Assembly: GCA_051294375.1 (NCBI GenBank)
Contig: CM119266.1
Span: forward strand, 25,185,868-25,249,867
DNA length: 64,000 nucleotides
Reading direction: 5' to 3'
DNA from: Paraspadella gotoi
Taxonomy: Eukaryota > Chaetognatha
Made by a program: the position numbers and the translations under genes. This document shows positions 1-9,528 of this stretch, in pieces (position 1 is the stretch's first letter; each line of letters starts with the position of its first letter). Under the pieces are notes generated by a model that did not search any database, had not been told where the DNA came from, and worked only from the letters and a program-made list of their open reading frames with translations.

Positions 1-3000
1 CCCTTGAATACCCTGAGGTCCCGTATCTCCATCTCGTCCAGGATTTCCCTAAAGTCGATAAGTCAGTGTGGTAAAAGTTATAAAACCAGACATTGAAGAC
101 ACGGCAGACTACAAAATTAAACTCACGTCTTTTCCGGGAGGTCCATTTGGGCCGGAGGGTCCCGGTGAACCGCGGTCACCAGGTGGACCCATTTCACCAC
201 GAACACCTTGCGGTCCTTGAAATCCTTGAGGGCCCTGAAACAATGGAACAAATTTCAATCATTGAAAAGAAATGACCCATCATAATAAAAAGCGAAAAGC
301 ATTTAACTATTTTTTAAAACAGCGTAAGCAACTACAATAAGAAATAATGCTTCGTAAAATTTGATTACGAGATATTTGAGATCTAGTCATCGACACAAGA
401 AAAAACAAACTGTTCGGCGAATATTATTTTAATCATAAATAGCGAATATTTTTTTTTTAAATCTTTTTCTGATCATTTTGAGCGAGATTCGAGCCAAAAT
501 TTAGTAACCTTTTTTATTCAGTCGTAATTAAAAATAAAACTTTCTATTTTATCGGTCAAATTATTTATTTTCATTTTTTAACTTATATTATTTGTAAATT
601 TAAAATTATTTGTGAATATGAAATTACAATTTAGAAAGCGAAAGAAAGCTGTAAGAACGACTTCTTCATTCTGACAAAACTCCAGCAATCATCCTCTTTA
701 CGGCAAAAATAAATAATTTGCGTAGCTTCGAACGAAGCTGGAGTTTACTATACCTAATACAGTGTGTCCCAATGGTACTGTCGGTTTACTTTTACATATT
801 GTGCGGAACTGTGTTATTTCTAAGATAACAATGTCAAAGATAAGTTATGATAAGTTATGATACTATATTTTGAATTCAATTTATATCAAGAGAGTCCTCA
901 TTTCTCACTTTTTGAATTTTTAGATTTTTTTTACTTTAAAATAAATTTTATTGTAAAAATTATGTAAAAAAATATTTTAAATAGATATAAATTATTAAAA
1001 TTTTAATTTGTATAAAAAAGTGCGTAAATAAAAAGAAAAAAACAAATATAAAAAAAATAACAAAATTTCTAAAAATATGCTTATTAAATTGATATTTAAA
1101 TTTTATTATTTTGAAGTTGTTTAACGATTGAAACATTAAGCCAGAACAAAATGGTTGCTATTTATTCAATAAATTATTATTAAATTAAATAAAAAAGTAA
1201 TATGAACAAGGTATGTTTATAATTTTAAAAATAAGGATTACCGCATTATAAAAGCTCGAGCTAAAAATATGAGGTAGTTTCTTACTGTCCTGTCTAAAGA
1301 AAATATTTAAAACATTATTTAACCCCTATTATAAAAAATATTTGATAAATAATAAAAATATATTATTTAAAATTTTTTTTTTAAAAATCACTGAAATTTT
1401 TTTTTTTTACCAATCGCTTTATGAAATTGGTACAACCAATATAAAAATTATCCATTCATTAAATAAATAAGCTATCTTGTCCCTGACTTTGGTGGTTTAA
1501 GGCCTCCATCACTCTTACAAGATAATGACATAGCAGGTCCCTGCAAGCTTTCAATCAAGACTCTCTCACAGTCTCGTTTATTCACTCCCAGAGTACCTGG
1601 CTTCCCTATCAATGAAGTGGTATAATGTTTCAAAGAATGTTTCAATTGTATGAAAAGACCACTCGATTAAGTATTATATAATAACTACAGGAGTTTATTT
1701 TGTTCAATTTTTAAACTTTAGATATAATATAAAATGGTCCATACTTGTGCGCATATTCATTATAATGAATTAAAGTTTTTTGATCTGGTATAGGAGCAGT
1801 AAGCTATTCTTAACTGACAGTACCATTGGGACACACTGTATCTAATAGTATCTACTACAAAAGCTGCAAGAACATTCAGCCTCTAGCTTAACGCTTCAGT
1901 ACAAGTACAACTTCAACAAAACTACAATATTCACGGTGACAACAAATTGGCGACGAAACTGACAGGAGGTCCAGCTGGGCCTGCTGGTCCGCGAGAGCCG
2001 GGCGCCCCGACTTCGGTATGGACGGGTGCAGCAGCGCCCGATTTTTTGCCCGACGAAGACTTTTTCGGCGTCCGTCGAACACGAGTTCCATCGAAATCGC
2101 CAGAGTCGGAATTTTCCGCCGACTTTCCGTCATTATTTACAAGACGCCAAAACGCAAGGGTTATTCAATGGTTAGTAAACGCAAAGATCATACAAGATAA
2201 ATGAAGAAGTAAGAACGGTACTGTGAGAATAAAAATTATACGAAATTAATCCTTTTTCCCCCACGATTGTTATATAAATCATGTTTGTTAAACGGCGATA
2301 TGTCATATAATCATTCAGGATAAATCAAGCAATTCCTCGCAATATGGCAAGTTTTTGGTAAGAACATGTGATTAATGAAATACTCGATAAGTCGACATTT
2401 CATAAAATGTATTTTTATATATAAAATTAAAAACCACAATAAATTTATATAATTTTTAAATTGGATAATTAAATAATTATAAAACTAATTTCACATTATG
2501 AAAAATTGTAATAAATAGTTTCAACATTCCTAAAAAAAATTATACGTTCAATTATGATGTTTATGTTCTTATCAAAAAGTTACTGACATATTTTAACCAA
2601 AACTAAACAACTACCAAAATGTTTTGCGAGGGAGTGCAAAGTAAAATGATTTTACCAGTTTCGTTGATAACTATTTCCAGGTAACAAACGACTTACCGGA
2701 GGTCCGGCTGGTCCCGACTGTCCTCGGGCGCCGGGCGCGCCGATTTCCGGTTGGACATGGGGTTGGGATGACTTTTTGGGAGTTCTCCGTTCTCGCCGTC
2801 CAGAAAAGTCCTCGTCCCAACGAGCCTCACGCGGCATTAACCGCGGTAAGGTGTGGACGTCGTTGACGCTGGATTCTATCACGGAGTCTGTATGGACAAG
2901 TGAAAAAATAGGATTTAATTATGTTCAATTATCTAAATAATTTCAGTCAGTTCAAGTACCTAATTATTTTCCAATACATAAAAATTCCGAATCATGTATA

Positions 3001-3531
3001 AAATATACGAAGTCTCACTATAAATAGAAAAAACGGCCAAGTATACTTGAGCGTATTGCTTTCGCGTTCGCTTACCGGCTTTTTCACCGGTAAAAAATAT
3101 AAGATGTGAAAGATTTTCCAACCTTAGCTCGAAAAAAAAAAGAAGGTAAAACGATAGAAGGCGTTGTTCGGAAAGAAAATGCTAAGTGAAATCATGCAAT
3201 CTCTCTTTAATGTTTTAAAAATGGGGAAAAAAGTCTGTATCAACAAAACGTAAGCGATCGGCAGATTCTTAGTCAGCCTTGTGAGAGAAAAACATCCTAC
3301 ATATTTTTGAAAAAATCGCTTACAGTTTGGAGAAACAAGAAAAAAGAATCACAAAGGTGGGAAATATATGGTTAGCAATCGATATATGTTAGTAAGCTAG
3401 TTTACATGGTAATATTATTTAAAAATACAGAAAAAAATTTTTTCTCCATTTTTTCACTTACCCTGCGCCAAAATTCCGACAACAAAGACGAGCAGGGTGA
3501 CGAGCCCCGCGGTCACGAGTCGGGAGTTCAT
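1..3531 (-). CDS. Collagen, N-terminal exons (partial, continues beyond the left edge)
   Basis: This is a secreted triple-helical extracellular-matrix collagen read on the minus strand. Exon 1 (3531-3462) starts [19 protein letters not shown], a clear signal peptide, and ends in phase 1 at GTAAGT. Exon 2 (2887-2697) completes the codon, encodes a charged non-collagenous stretch (motif RRTPKKSS) and then the first Gly-X-Y triplets ([15 protein letters not shown]), ending in phase 0. The exon at 234-127 is exactly 108 bp (twelve Gly-X-Y triplets, [20 protein letters not shown] onward). The exon from 48 to the window edge opens [16 protein letters not shown]. Phase-0 collagen exons in multiples of 9 bp, here 108, are the classic fibrillar-collagen pattern. 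No von Willebrand C or TSPN domain is seen at the N terminus, so the exact class is open. A further exon at 2122-1964 is listed separately. The start is the first ATG, followed directly by the signal peptide. Confidence 0.88.
760..1838. mobile_element. Tc1/mariner-type non-autonomous element (MITE) with TA target duplication
   Basis: The left end (760-782) begins CAGTGTGTCCCAATGGTACT and the right end (1816-1838) is its perfect inverted copy over 23 bp. Both ends are flanked by TA (758-759 and 1839-1840). TIRs starting CAGTG with a TA duplication are the Tc1/mariner signature. The interior of about 1.08 kb is AT-rich and holds no transposase frame, so the element is non-autonomous. It lies in a collagen intron and has a second repeat inserted at about 1424-1564. 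Confidence 0.85.
1424..1564. repeat. Dispersed ~140-bp SINE-like repeat, copy nested in the MITE
   Basis: It runs from AAATTGGTACAACCAATATA through a conserved block (GGTTTAAGGCCTCCATCACT) to about TTTCAATCAAGAC. It is nearly identical to 6697-6837. The tail-like AATTGGTACAACCAAT end recurs alone at about 11,471, and a diverged relative is at 32,030-32,080 and 49,215-49,262. The shared end and its recurrence fit a short retroposon, but no clear A/B box could be fixed. Confidence 0.65.
1964..2122 (-). CDS. Collagen exon that duplicates the neighbouring exon 2
   Basis: This candidate exon has 53 codons, phase 0 at both ends, acceptor GGAAAG and donor GTCAGT. It encodes [20 protein letters not shown] and ends [15 protein letters not shown]. 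It is clearly paralogous to exon 2 (2887-2697): both carry [16 protein letters not shown] followed by a GAPGxRG...GPAGPP ending. Splicing exon 2 directly to the 108-bp exon keeps Gly-X-Y register. Including this exon would put an acidic and basic interruption between two short triplet runs. The acceptor is weak (no strong pyrimidine tract next to it) and GTCAGT is a non-consensus donor, so it may be a regulated exon or a decaying duplicate. Confidence 0.6.
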
Positions 3532-5525
3532 CCCGACTTTCAAGTTCGTTCGATGAAAAAAGGAGCGAATCTTTGAGAATCACGACATTCACGGTCGGGA
3601 ATTATTTACTAAGCGTCAAACAAAAAGTAGATTCCGTGCGTCGCTAGAGCGTCGCCGCCGACTTCTGTTTTCTTGTGGCGTTGGAATCGAAGCACGAACG
3701 AAAAAAAAGACGGGTTTTGGTGAGGTTCTTCCTTTCCTTCTCTTCGCCGTCTCTTCGAACCCTTTAGACAATATTCTTCTATATCACGCGCGCACACGCA
3801 GGTCCGTGACAGAACCGCACGTGATCGCACGCAGGAGCAGGTTTTCGAAAAAAGCCGGCTTCACACTTTCTACGCGCCGAGAAAAAAAGCTTAAAAAAGC
3901 TTTTTTAATTTTCGCGCCGCTAAGAAAATGTCTCCAAAAAATCGACTTTGAATTCATTCGTCGTCGTCGTCGTCGTCGACAGGATCGTTCCGATCGTCGT
4001 CGTCGATAGCGGGGAACCTCGTCGATTTCGTCGTCGATCCGAAGAGGAAAAAGCGCGACGCGACGAGATGCTCCGGGGAAGAGAGAGAGAGATGCGGGAT
4101 ACTTTTTTCGCGCGCCAGCCAGCGCGCCCCCCCTCACTCTTCCCTGATCCGCGTCGGCGCGCGGAGGGCATCCCAATCGACGAGCGGCTGCAGCGTCTGA
4201 CGCGGCCGTCGAGATCTGGGTAAAGTAGGAGGAAGATATGTCGGGGAGTGGGCATCGTCTAAGATTTAGGGTGAAATCGATCATCACGAAAAACGTAAAA
4301 TCTTCAACGATATGAAGGGTGGGGAATTGATAACGGAGGTATGAAACCAGGTGAACGACGCGGCGGCCGCGACGGCAGCCGCTGCTGAAGAATCCTCTCC
4401 ACGCCGCTGCAGGGGAATCTGGGAAGGTTTACGAAAGAGCAGCGTCAGTCGCTGCAGCAGGAGCGGCAGCCGTCATTAGAGAAGGTTAATGCGGCGATCG
4501 GCGTCCGCGAAATCGTCATGTTCGAAATTAAGGATGAAGGCGAAGATAAAATGGAAGGAGGGTGGTTGAAATAGAGGGAGAAATAGTCCGTCCGTGAGGT
4601 GGGTGTTTCGAGTAGACGAGATTGAGGATCGCCAGTGAAGTAGGACTTTTGAACATAGAAGATTGTTAATGGGGAAAACTTTTAAAAAACCTGTCAGATA
4701 ATTTTGAAAGCAGAAAAATGAGTGATCGTGGGCCGATGACGGCTAAAAACACTAGATTTTGCTACTTTATCGTGCGTAGCCTTTAATAAAAATTGTTAAC
4801 CGCGTGGGGGGAAACTCGAGAATAACGAGAAATACGAAAGGATAGATTGTAACTTTTAAAAATTTTAAGGGAAACCTAAATTAATCTGAAAAAAAAAATC
4901 GACGTAATCTTTGGTTACCGGCATTAATATCGCTACCGGTAGGGGAGTAAAATTTCTGGTGTAAAATGTTTGGTACAAATATGTATCTTGGATCTCGAAT
5001 ATGACGGGGAAAATAATTAAAAAAATTAAAACATCTTGATGTGGACAATTTTAGTTCGTATTATCTATTAAAGTAGAAAAAGCAAATTCCGTTCAACTGC
5101 TATTATTTTTAGAATCTATAAAAAAACATTGGGTTAACACAAGCTGGGTTAATAGCAGAAGTATTACGCGACTTATTCACGAAGCTAGATTTTAAATCCC
5201 CCACAAAAATTATTTCGTAAATTAATCAGAAACGCGAATTTTCAATGAGTACCCGCGATAAATGTGAGTCAAATATTTAAAAACAATGCATTAGACACAG
5301 ATTAAAAAATAACATGAAACGAGATTAATTGTACTAGTAAATGACTTCAAAAAAGTCGCTATGTCTATAGTTAAAAGACTCCGAGGAGTTCACATAGTTT
5401 TCTGGCGCACAATTACTCTAATACAGCACAATCATTCGACTAGCATTGAAATCTATAAAAAATTTATTAGTAGGAATATCGAATAAATGTAAATCAACAG
5501 TAGTCAAAAATAGAAACGTGTTTTC
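3532..5525. other. Collagen upstream region; no gene seen
   Basis: The first part (about 3,540-4,600) is CpG-rich. It contains a TCG/CGT trinucleotide run near 3,957-3,980, a GAGA stretch near 4,081-4,091 and GC-rich (CAG/CTG-like) segments to about 4,500. This fits the promoter and 5' UTR of the collagen gene. I found no TATA box to stake a start on. From about 4,700 to 5,525 the DNA is AT-rich and featureless. Confidence 0.45.
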
Positions 5526-7329
5526 TCAATTGGCCCTTCTCATCTCGTTCCTATACATGTAGCTCATATGAACCAAAATACATTCAAAAGCGTTAAAGCC
5601 AAACTTGAGACGCCATTTGGCTTCAGCGGACTCCAGCGAAACCAAGTAGTCCTCACAACTCACCTGTGCGGCAGAAAAATTTAACACATAAAAAAAAGAG
5701 AAATTACTTACGGATCGAATAGCACTTTGTAATACCTTGTTAAGAGAGAAATGGCCCCTTTGAGAGTTGAGCTGAATCTCTGCCCCGGGCCCTCCTTTAA
5801 TCAAATGCCTCTCGCCCACTTCAAAGGCACAAATTTCACGCAAGAGACACATCATTAACGTCACGAAATTCTAAAAAGCGGATTAAACATAAGGGGAAGA
5901 TGCATAATATTAAAAACTATTTTAAAAATGTTCACTCACTGGTTTAGTTCTAGTTTGTTCGGCCATCTGATCAATGGGCATACAACGGGCCCACCAATAG
6001 ATAAGTTCGACGTAAGTTATGATAGAGACGTTGAAGGGTCGGTCAAAGAAAGAGCTCTATCAAACCAAAAAAAAAATATCAAGTAAACAAATCAAGAGAT
6101 AAAAAGAGGTACATTTTAATAGCACATTAAAAACTTAAAATTTCAATATTAAACTTACATACCTGTCGCAAATAAGTGGATTTGTCACAGTTTCGACAAA
6201 CCCAAATAATCTCGTCGTAAGTTTGCCATTGTCGCGTCCTCTGGCACCGTGCCATTTCTAAACGGACCAAGGGACCACAGCGCGGACAGTTTCTGGCGCC
6301 AATAAGCAGACGACGGTCCATCAGCCATTGGATCGTGATTTCCACGTCCTTAAAAAAAGACAGCGTTGGGCCGTAGGTATTCGAAGAAAACGATGCAATG
6401 CCAAAGAGAGTTCGAGATAAAAACTAACTAATGCGAACCTTCAAAATGGTCGATACAAGCTCGCGATGCGTCCACTGCTTGGCTTCGGAACCAATTAGCC
6501 TTTCCCGTTCGCAAAAAGCCGCGGCGCCGATGAGCGAATTAACAATAGGGTTTTCCTCGGGCCTCGCCTCCAAATACCGTGCCGAGCGAGAAGACCAACG
6601 GGCCCGTTGACTAGAATGTGGTTCGAGAGCTGGAGCCAAGCCGGGAAAATGGCCTAGACGGGGAGTAGTAAACGATTTAGCAATATGTTATATATGAAAT
6701 TGGTACAACCAATATAAAAATTATCCATTCATTTAATAAATAAGCTATCTTGCCCCCCGACTTTGGTGGTTTAAGGCCTCCATCACTCTTACAAGATAAT
6801 GACATAGCAGGTCCCTGCAAGCTTTCAATCAAGACTATTATATTATATATTATTATATATTATTCATTAAGAGCGAGTAACGTGTGAAACCTAACCTGAC
6901 GATTGCCACGTGTTTGATGCTTGATCATTGGGTGAGAATTTCGGCGGAGAAGTGATGAGCGGACTGCGAAAAAGATTGCCGCTTTTGGGACTAGAGACGC
7001 TCGATGCCGACAACATCCCGGCTAAAAGTGAAAACCACAACGGAATAGTCTTCTCACAGATTTCTAAATACTGACAACATCAACAGAGCCTCACCGGAAT
7101 TTGGCGGCGGCAGATTAGTGAACGACAAATCGAAGGCGCCGCGAACCCCGGCTGCGGAAGCCAGAGAGGAGTCGGAATTTAAAGCGGCGCTCGGAGCCGC
7201 GGCTGCAGGAAAGGCGCCGCTCCATGGCACGAGGGAGGCTCGGGGCCAGTCGAGTGACGAGTCCATAAGTGATGAGTCCGACAAGAGATTTTCGAAGCCT
7301 TGAAGAAAGCTGGCATCGTGGCTTATCAT
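5526..7329 (-). CDS. ISXO2/Merlin-type transposase-derived protein lacking the DDE core
   Basis: Seven phase-consistent exons give about 391 residues: 7329-7095, 7021-6896, 6653-6439, 6348-6163, 6056-5940, 5870-5712 and 5663-5526 (TGA). Residues 1-165 are Ser/Pro/Ala-rich and look unlike a transposase. Residues about 193-254 form the ISXO2 zinc region: WLMDRRLLIGARNCPRC (C213, C216), then IIWVCRNC (C243, C246). The next exon (SSFFDRPFNVSIITYVELIY then WWARCMP...DQMAEQTR) matches the helical stretch of that family. NFVTLMMCLLREICAFEVGE then IKGGPGAEIQLNSQ resembles the entry to the DDE domain, where the family normally has an IDE-like motif with the first catalytic Asp; here it reads LNS. The last exon (AKWRLKFGFNAFECILVHM) resembles the family C terminus. 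The central part with the other acidic residues is absent. The exon-6 donor GTAAGT at 5711 is preferred; GTATTA at 5735 is an alternative, also in frame. It is probably a domesticated, non-catalytic DNA-binding protein. Confidence 0.78.
6697..6837. repeat. Dispersed ~140-bp SINE-like repeat, intronic copy
   Basis: Nearly identical to 1424-1564 (same AATTGGTACAACCAAT end and same GGTTTAAGGCCTCCATCACT block). It lies inside the 242-bp intron between exons 2 and 3 of the ISXO2-like gene and makes up more than half of that intron. Confidence 0.7.
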
Positions 7330-7558
7330 CTCTCGGGCGAAAGGGTCGAGGGGATACTTATATTTCGACCTTCTCTAAAAATTGTGGGTGATTAAATCGA
7401 TAAAATTTGATAGATGGCCGCTTCTCTTGACAAATTCTCACTGATTAAAAAAATATCTAGTAAAAATTAAAAACAAAAATAGGGAGGTAAGAAATCACCC
7501 ATTTAATACGATAAAGAGGTTTGTATAAAATCTAGTAAAAGCAAAGTTTGTTTAAAAA

Positions 7559-8173
7559 TTAAATATGTTCTTCCAACCAACATCGCTCAGACGTCCAAGG
7601 CGCAGGGATAGCAGGCGGGAGTTCCAACCGGCGTTCTCCCGGAATCGGCGGCAGCGGACGGTCGATCGTCTTCTTGGTTCGTGGCGCCCAAGCTGCGATC
7701 GGTGAAGTCTTAACCACTAGCCTTTCTTCACGAGGACAAACGGTCCATCGCGGACAGACAAAAGCGGTCGGGCGATGGCGACGCCTGTCCACGATCATAA
7801 CAACGACGACGACCGCGACGGCGACAATAAGAAGCCCGAGAACTAAGGCGAGGACGGTGCCCGTCGTCTTGTCGGGCAAGGGCGGCAGATTTGGCCCGTT
7901 TGTGCTGGAAGTCTCGTGCAAAGATCGATCGATAACGTGAATGACGTTTCGTAAAAACAAGTCGGCCTTTTCGGAATCCATAACTCTCTTGGAGGATCGA
8001 ACTACGTGGGCGAAGTGTTGGGAGAGAGACACGTTGCCCAACAGGTCGTCCGCCCCGGACGAACCGACGATGGGAAAGTCGACGTTGAGTTTATCTTGCA
8101 GAGAGTGTTTGACCCGGTTGACCGCGTCCATAGAGTCGGTGCTTCGTAAGAGTCGCGTTAACAACGTCGCCAT
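7559..8173 (-). CDS. Single-pass membrane protein with a proline-rich cytoplasmic tail, unknown family
   Basis: An intronless frame of 204 residues, with an in-frame stop immediately upstream of the ATG. Residues 1-103 are soluble with no signal peptide and hold one N-glycosylation sequon (NVS at about 47-49). Residues about 104-128 (VLALVLGLLIVAVAVVVVVM) are a strong membrane segment followed by DRRRHRP. The positive-inside rule therefore puts the C terminus in the cytoplasm. The tail carries PLPPIPGE at about 173-180 and ELPPAIPAP, which look like SH3/WW ligands. I do not recognise the family. It may be the last exon of a longer receptor-like gene, but the upstream stop argues for a true start here. 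Confidence 0.55.
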   Translation of the reverse strand: MATLLTRLLRSTDSMDAVNRVKHSLQDKLNVDFPIVGSSGADDLLGNVSLSQHFAHVVRSSKRVMDSEKADLFLRNVIHVIDRSLHETSSTNGPNLPPLPDKTTGTVLALVLGLLIVAVAVVVVVMIVDRRRHRPTAFVCPRWTVCPREERLVVKTSPIAAWAPRTKKTIDRPLPPIPGERRLELPPAIPAPWTSERCWLEEHI

Positions 8174-9528
8174 TTACATAACTCCCGTTCTGGATGGATC
8201 ACGAAAAATTACAAAAATTAGTCAAGAGACTCAATGTTGCGCTTTTGTTAGTTTTCTGAATATGCGCTAACGTGGGTGGCGACATCGCACGAATAATAGT
8301 TAATACAAATATTGATATTAAACTTTATAGCATATCCAAATTGAACGATTAAAAAATACAACTTTTGAAATATGGCTGAAAATGGACTTTTCGGGATCGC
8401 CGCATTGAGCGGCAGAAGTTATTCGAAGCGATGACGGAGATTAGTTTTAAATGCGGGAACGGATTCCAGTTTTTATAAAGATTTCATGCGTTTTTTAAGA
8501 GAAACTAAAGAAAACAATTTTTACTCAAAGTAACAATTAAAATTTACTTCAATAGAATTGTGAAAGTCTCTGACAATAAAAAGTTATTACTGCAATGTCA
8601 AAATGCTTAAAAATTGCTTTAAAATTGCATTTTTAAAGATTTTCAAAATAAATCACCGACAGAGATCTAAATCAATGGTTTAAGCTTGAAAAACAAAAAA
8701 TGACAAGCCTGCCAATGTAAATAATTCCATACTTCATAATTAAATCGCGTCTGTTGAGTTTTACTAAAACGAATTTGATTAAACATGATCTCGGCGCGAA
8801 CTCGCAAGGTTTATAAAGTAAACCAAAGCAAAACGTAATATTACAAAAACCATGAAGAAATCCCAGTTAAATACTAAGTCTTTTGCTCTATCTAAACGAT
8901 CAAAAAGGGTAGAAGACTGTGCTGCTTTGCACAAAGTCAAATACACGCGACACCACCAATACCTCACTTAAAAGAAAGAAGCAAGAGCGGCAAGCCGGAC
9001 AAAACACTCGGTCTACTTCTAAAAAACAGTAGAAAAAATAAGTTCTCTACGAAAAAAAATTTTAAGAAACGGCCTGTTCCATGTTTATAAGTGGAAAAAA
9101 AAACTTTGAACGAATCAACATGAAAATCAAGTAAAAAGGAATTGATTGAGTGTAAACGGGGTTACAAAAAGGGAGCAGAAAAACGTCTGCCACTAAATAT
9201 ATGAGTTCAAAAAGCACTCAAAATATGTCGCTGACTGAAAAATCTGCTACAAATAAATTTACTTATGTATAAACCGGAAATAAATGAGCGAGGGAGAACA
9301 AGAAAAAAACATTTTTGATTAAATCATAAAACCCAATTTTAAAACTCGTAAAAATTTCATTGAAACGATAGCTAAAACGGGATTGAATATTGCGTCCGCG
9401 AATAATCACTTCTCGTGATTAAAAACAACGGCGCAAAGTAAATTCTCTAAATGCTGTGGGAATATAAAACTACCATTCTCACTCGCTGAAAACAGTTGGG
9501 ACGATTATTTGCGATAAAAAAAGGAAGT
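8174..9528. other. Intergenic region and CPEB 3' flank; no gene seen
   Basis: AT-rich sequence between the membrane-protein gene and the CPEB stop codon. A 62-codon minus frame at 8,779-8,967 has no recognisable content. From about 9,160 onward the sequence is also present in the direct copy that starts at 33,266. Confidence 0.5.

Larger units (their letters stand above)
235..1963. other. Collagen intron, mostly AT-rich, carrying a MITE
   Basis: This is the interval between the 108-bp collagen exon and the upstream candidate exon. It is strongly AT-rich with no convincing coding exon. Its recognisable content is the TA-flanked inverted-repeat element and a nested dispersed repeat, both listed separately. 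Confidence 0.6.

Noticed and set aside
3784-4287. Minus frame of 167 codons and overlapping plus frames upstream of the collagen gene
   Set aside because: Arg/Ser-rich products from TCG/CGT repeats and CpG-rich promoter DNA. Frames on both strands overlap and none has a domain or splice context.
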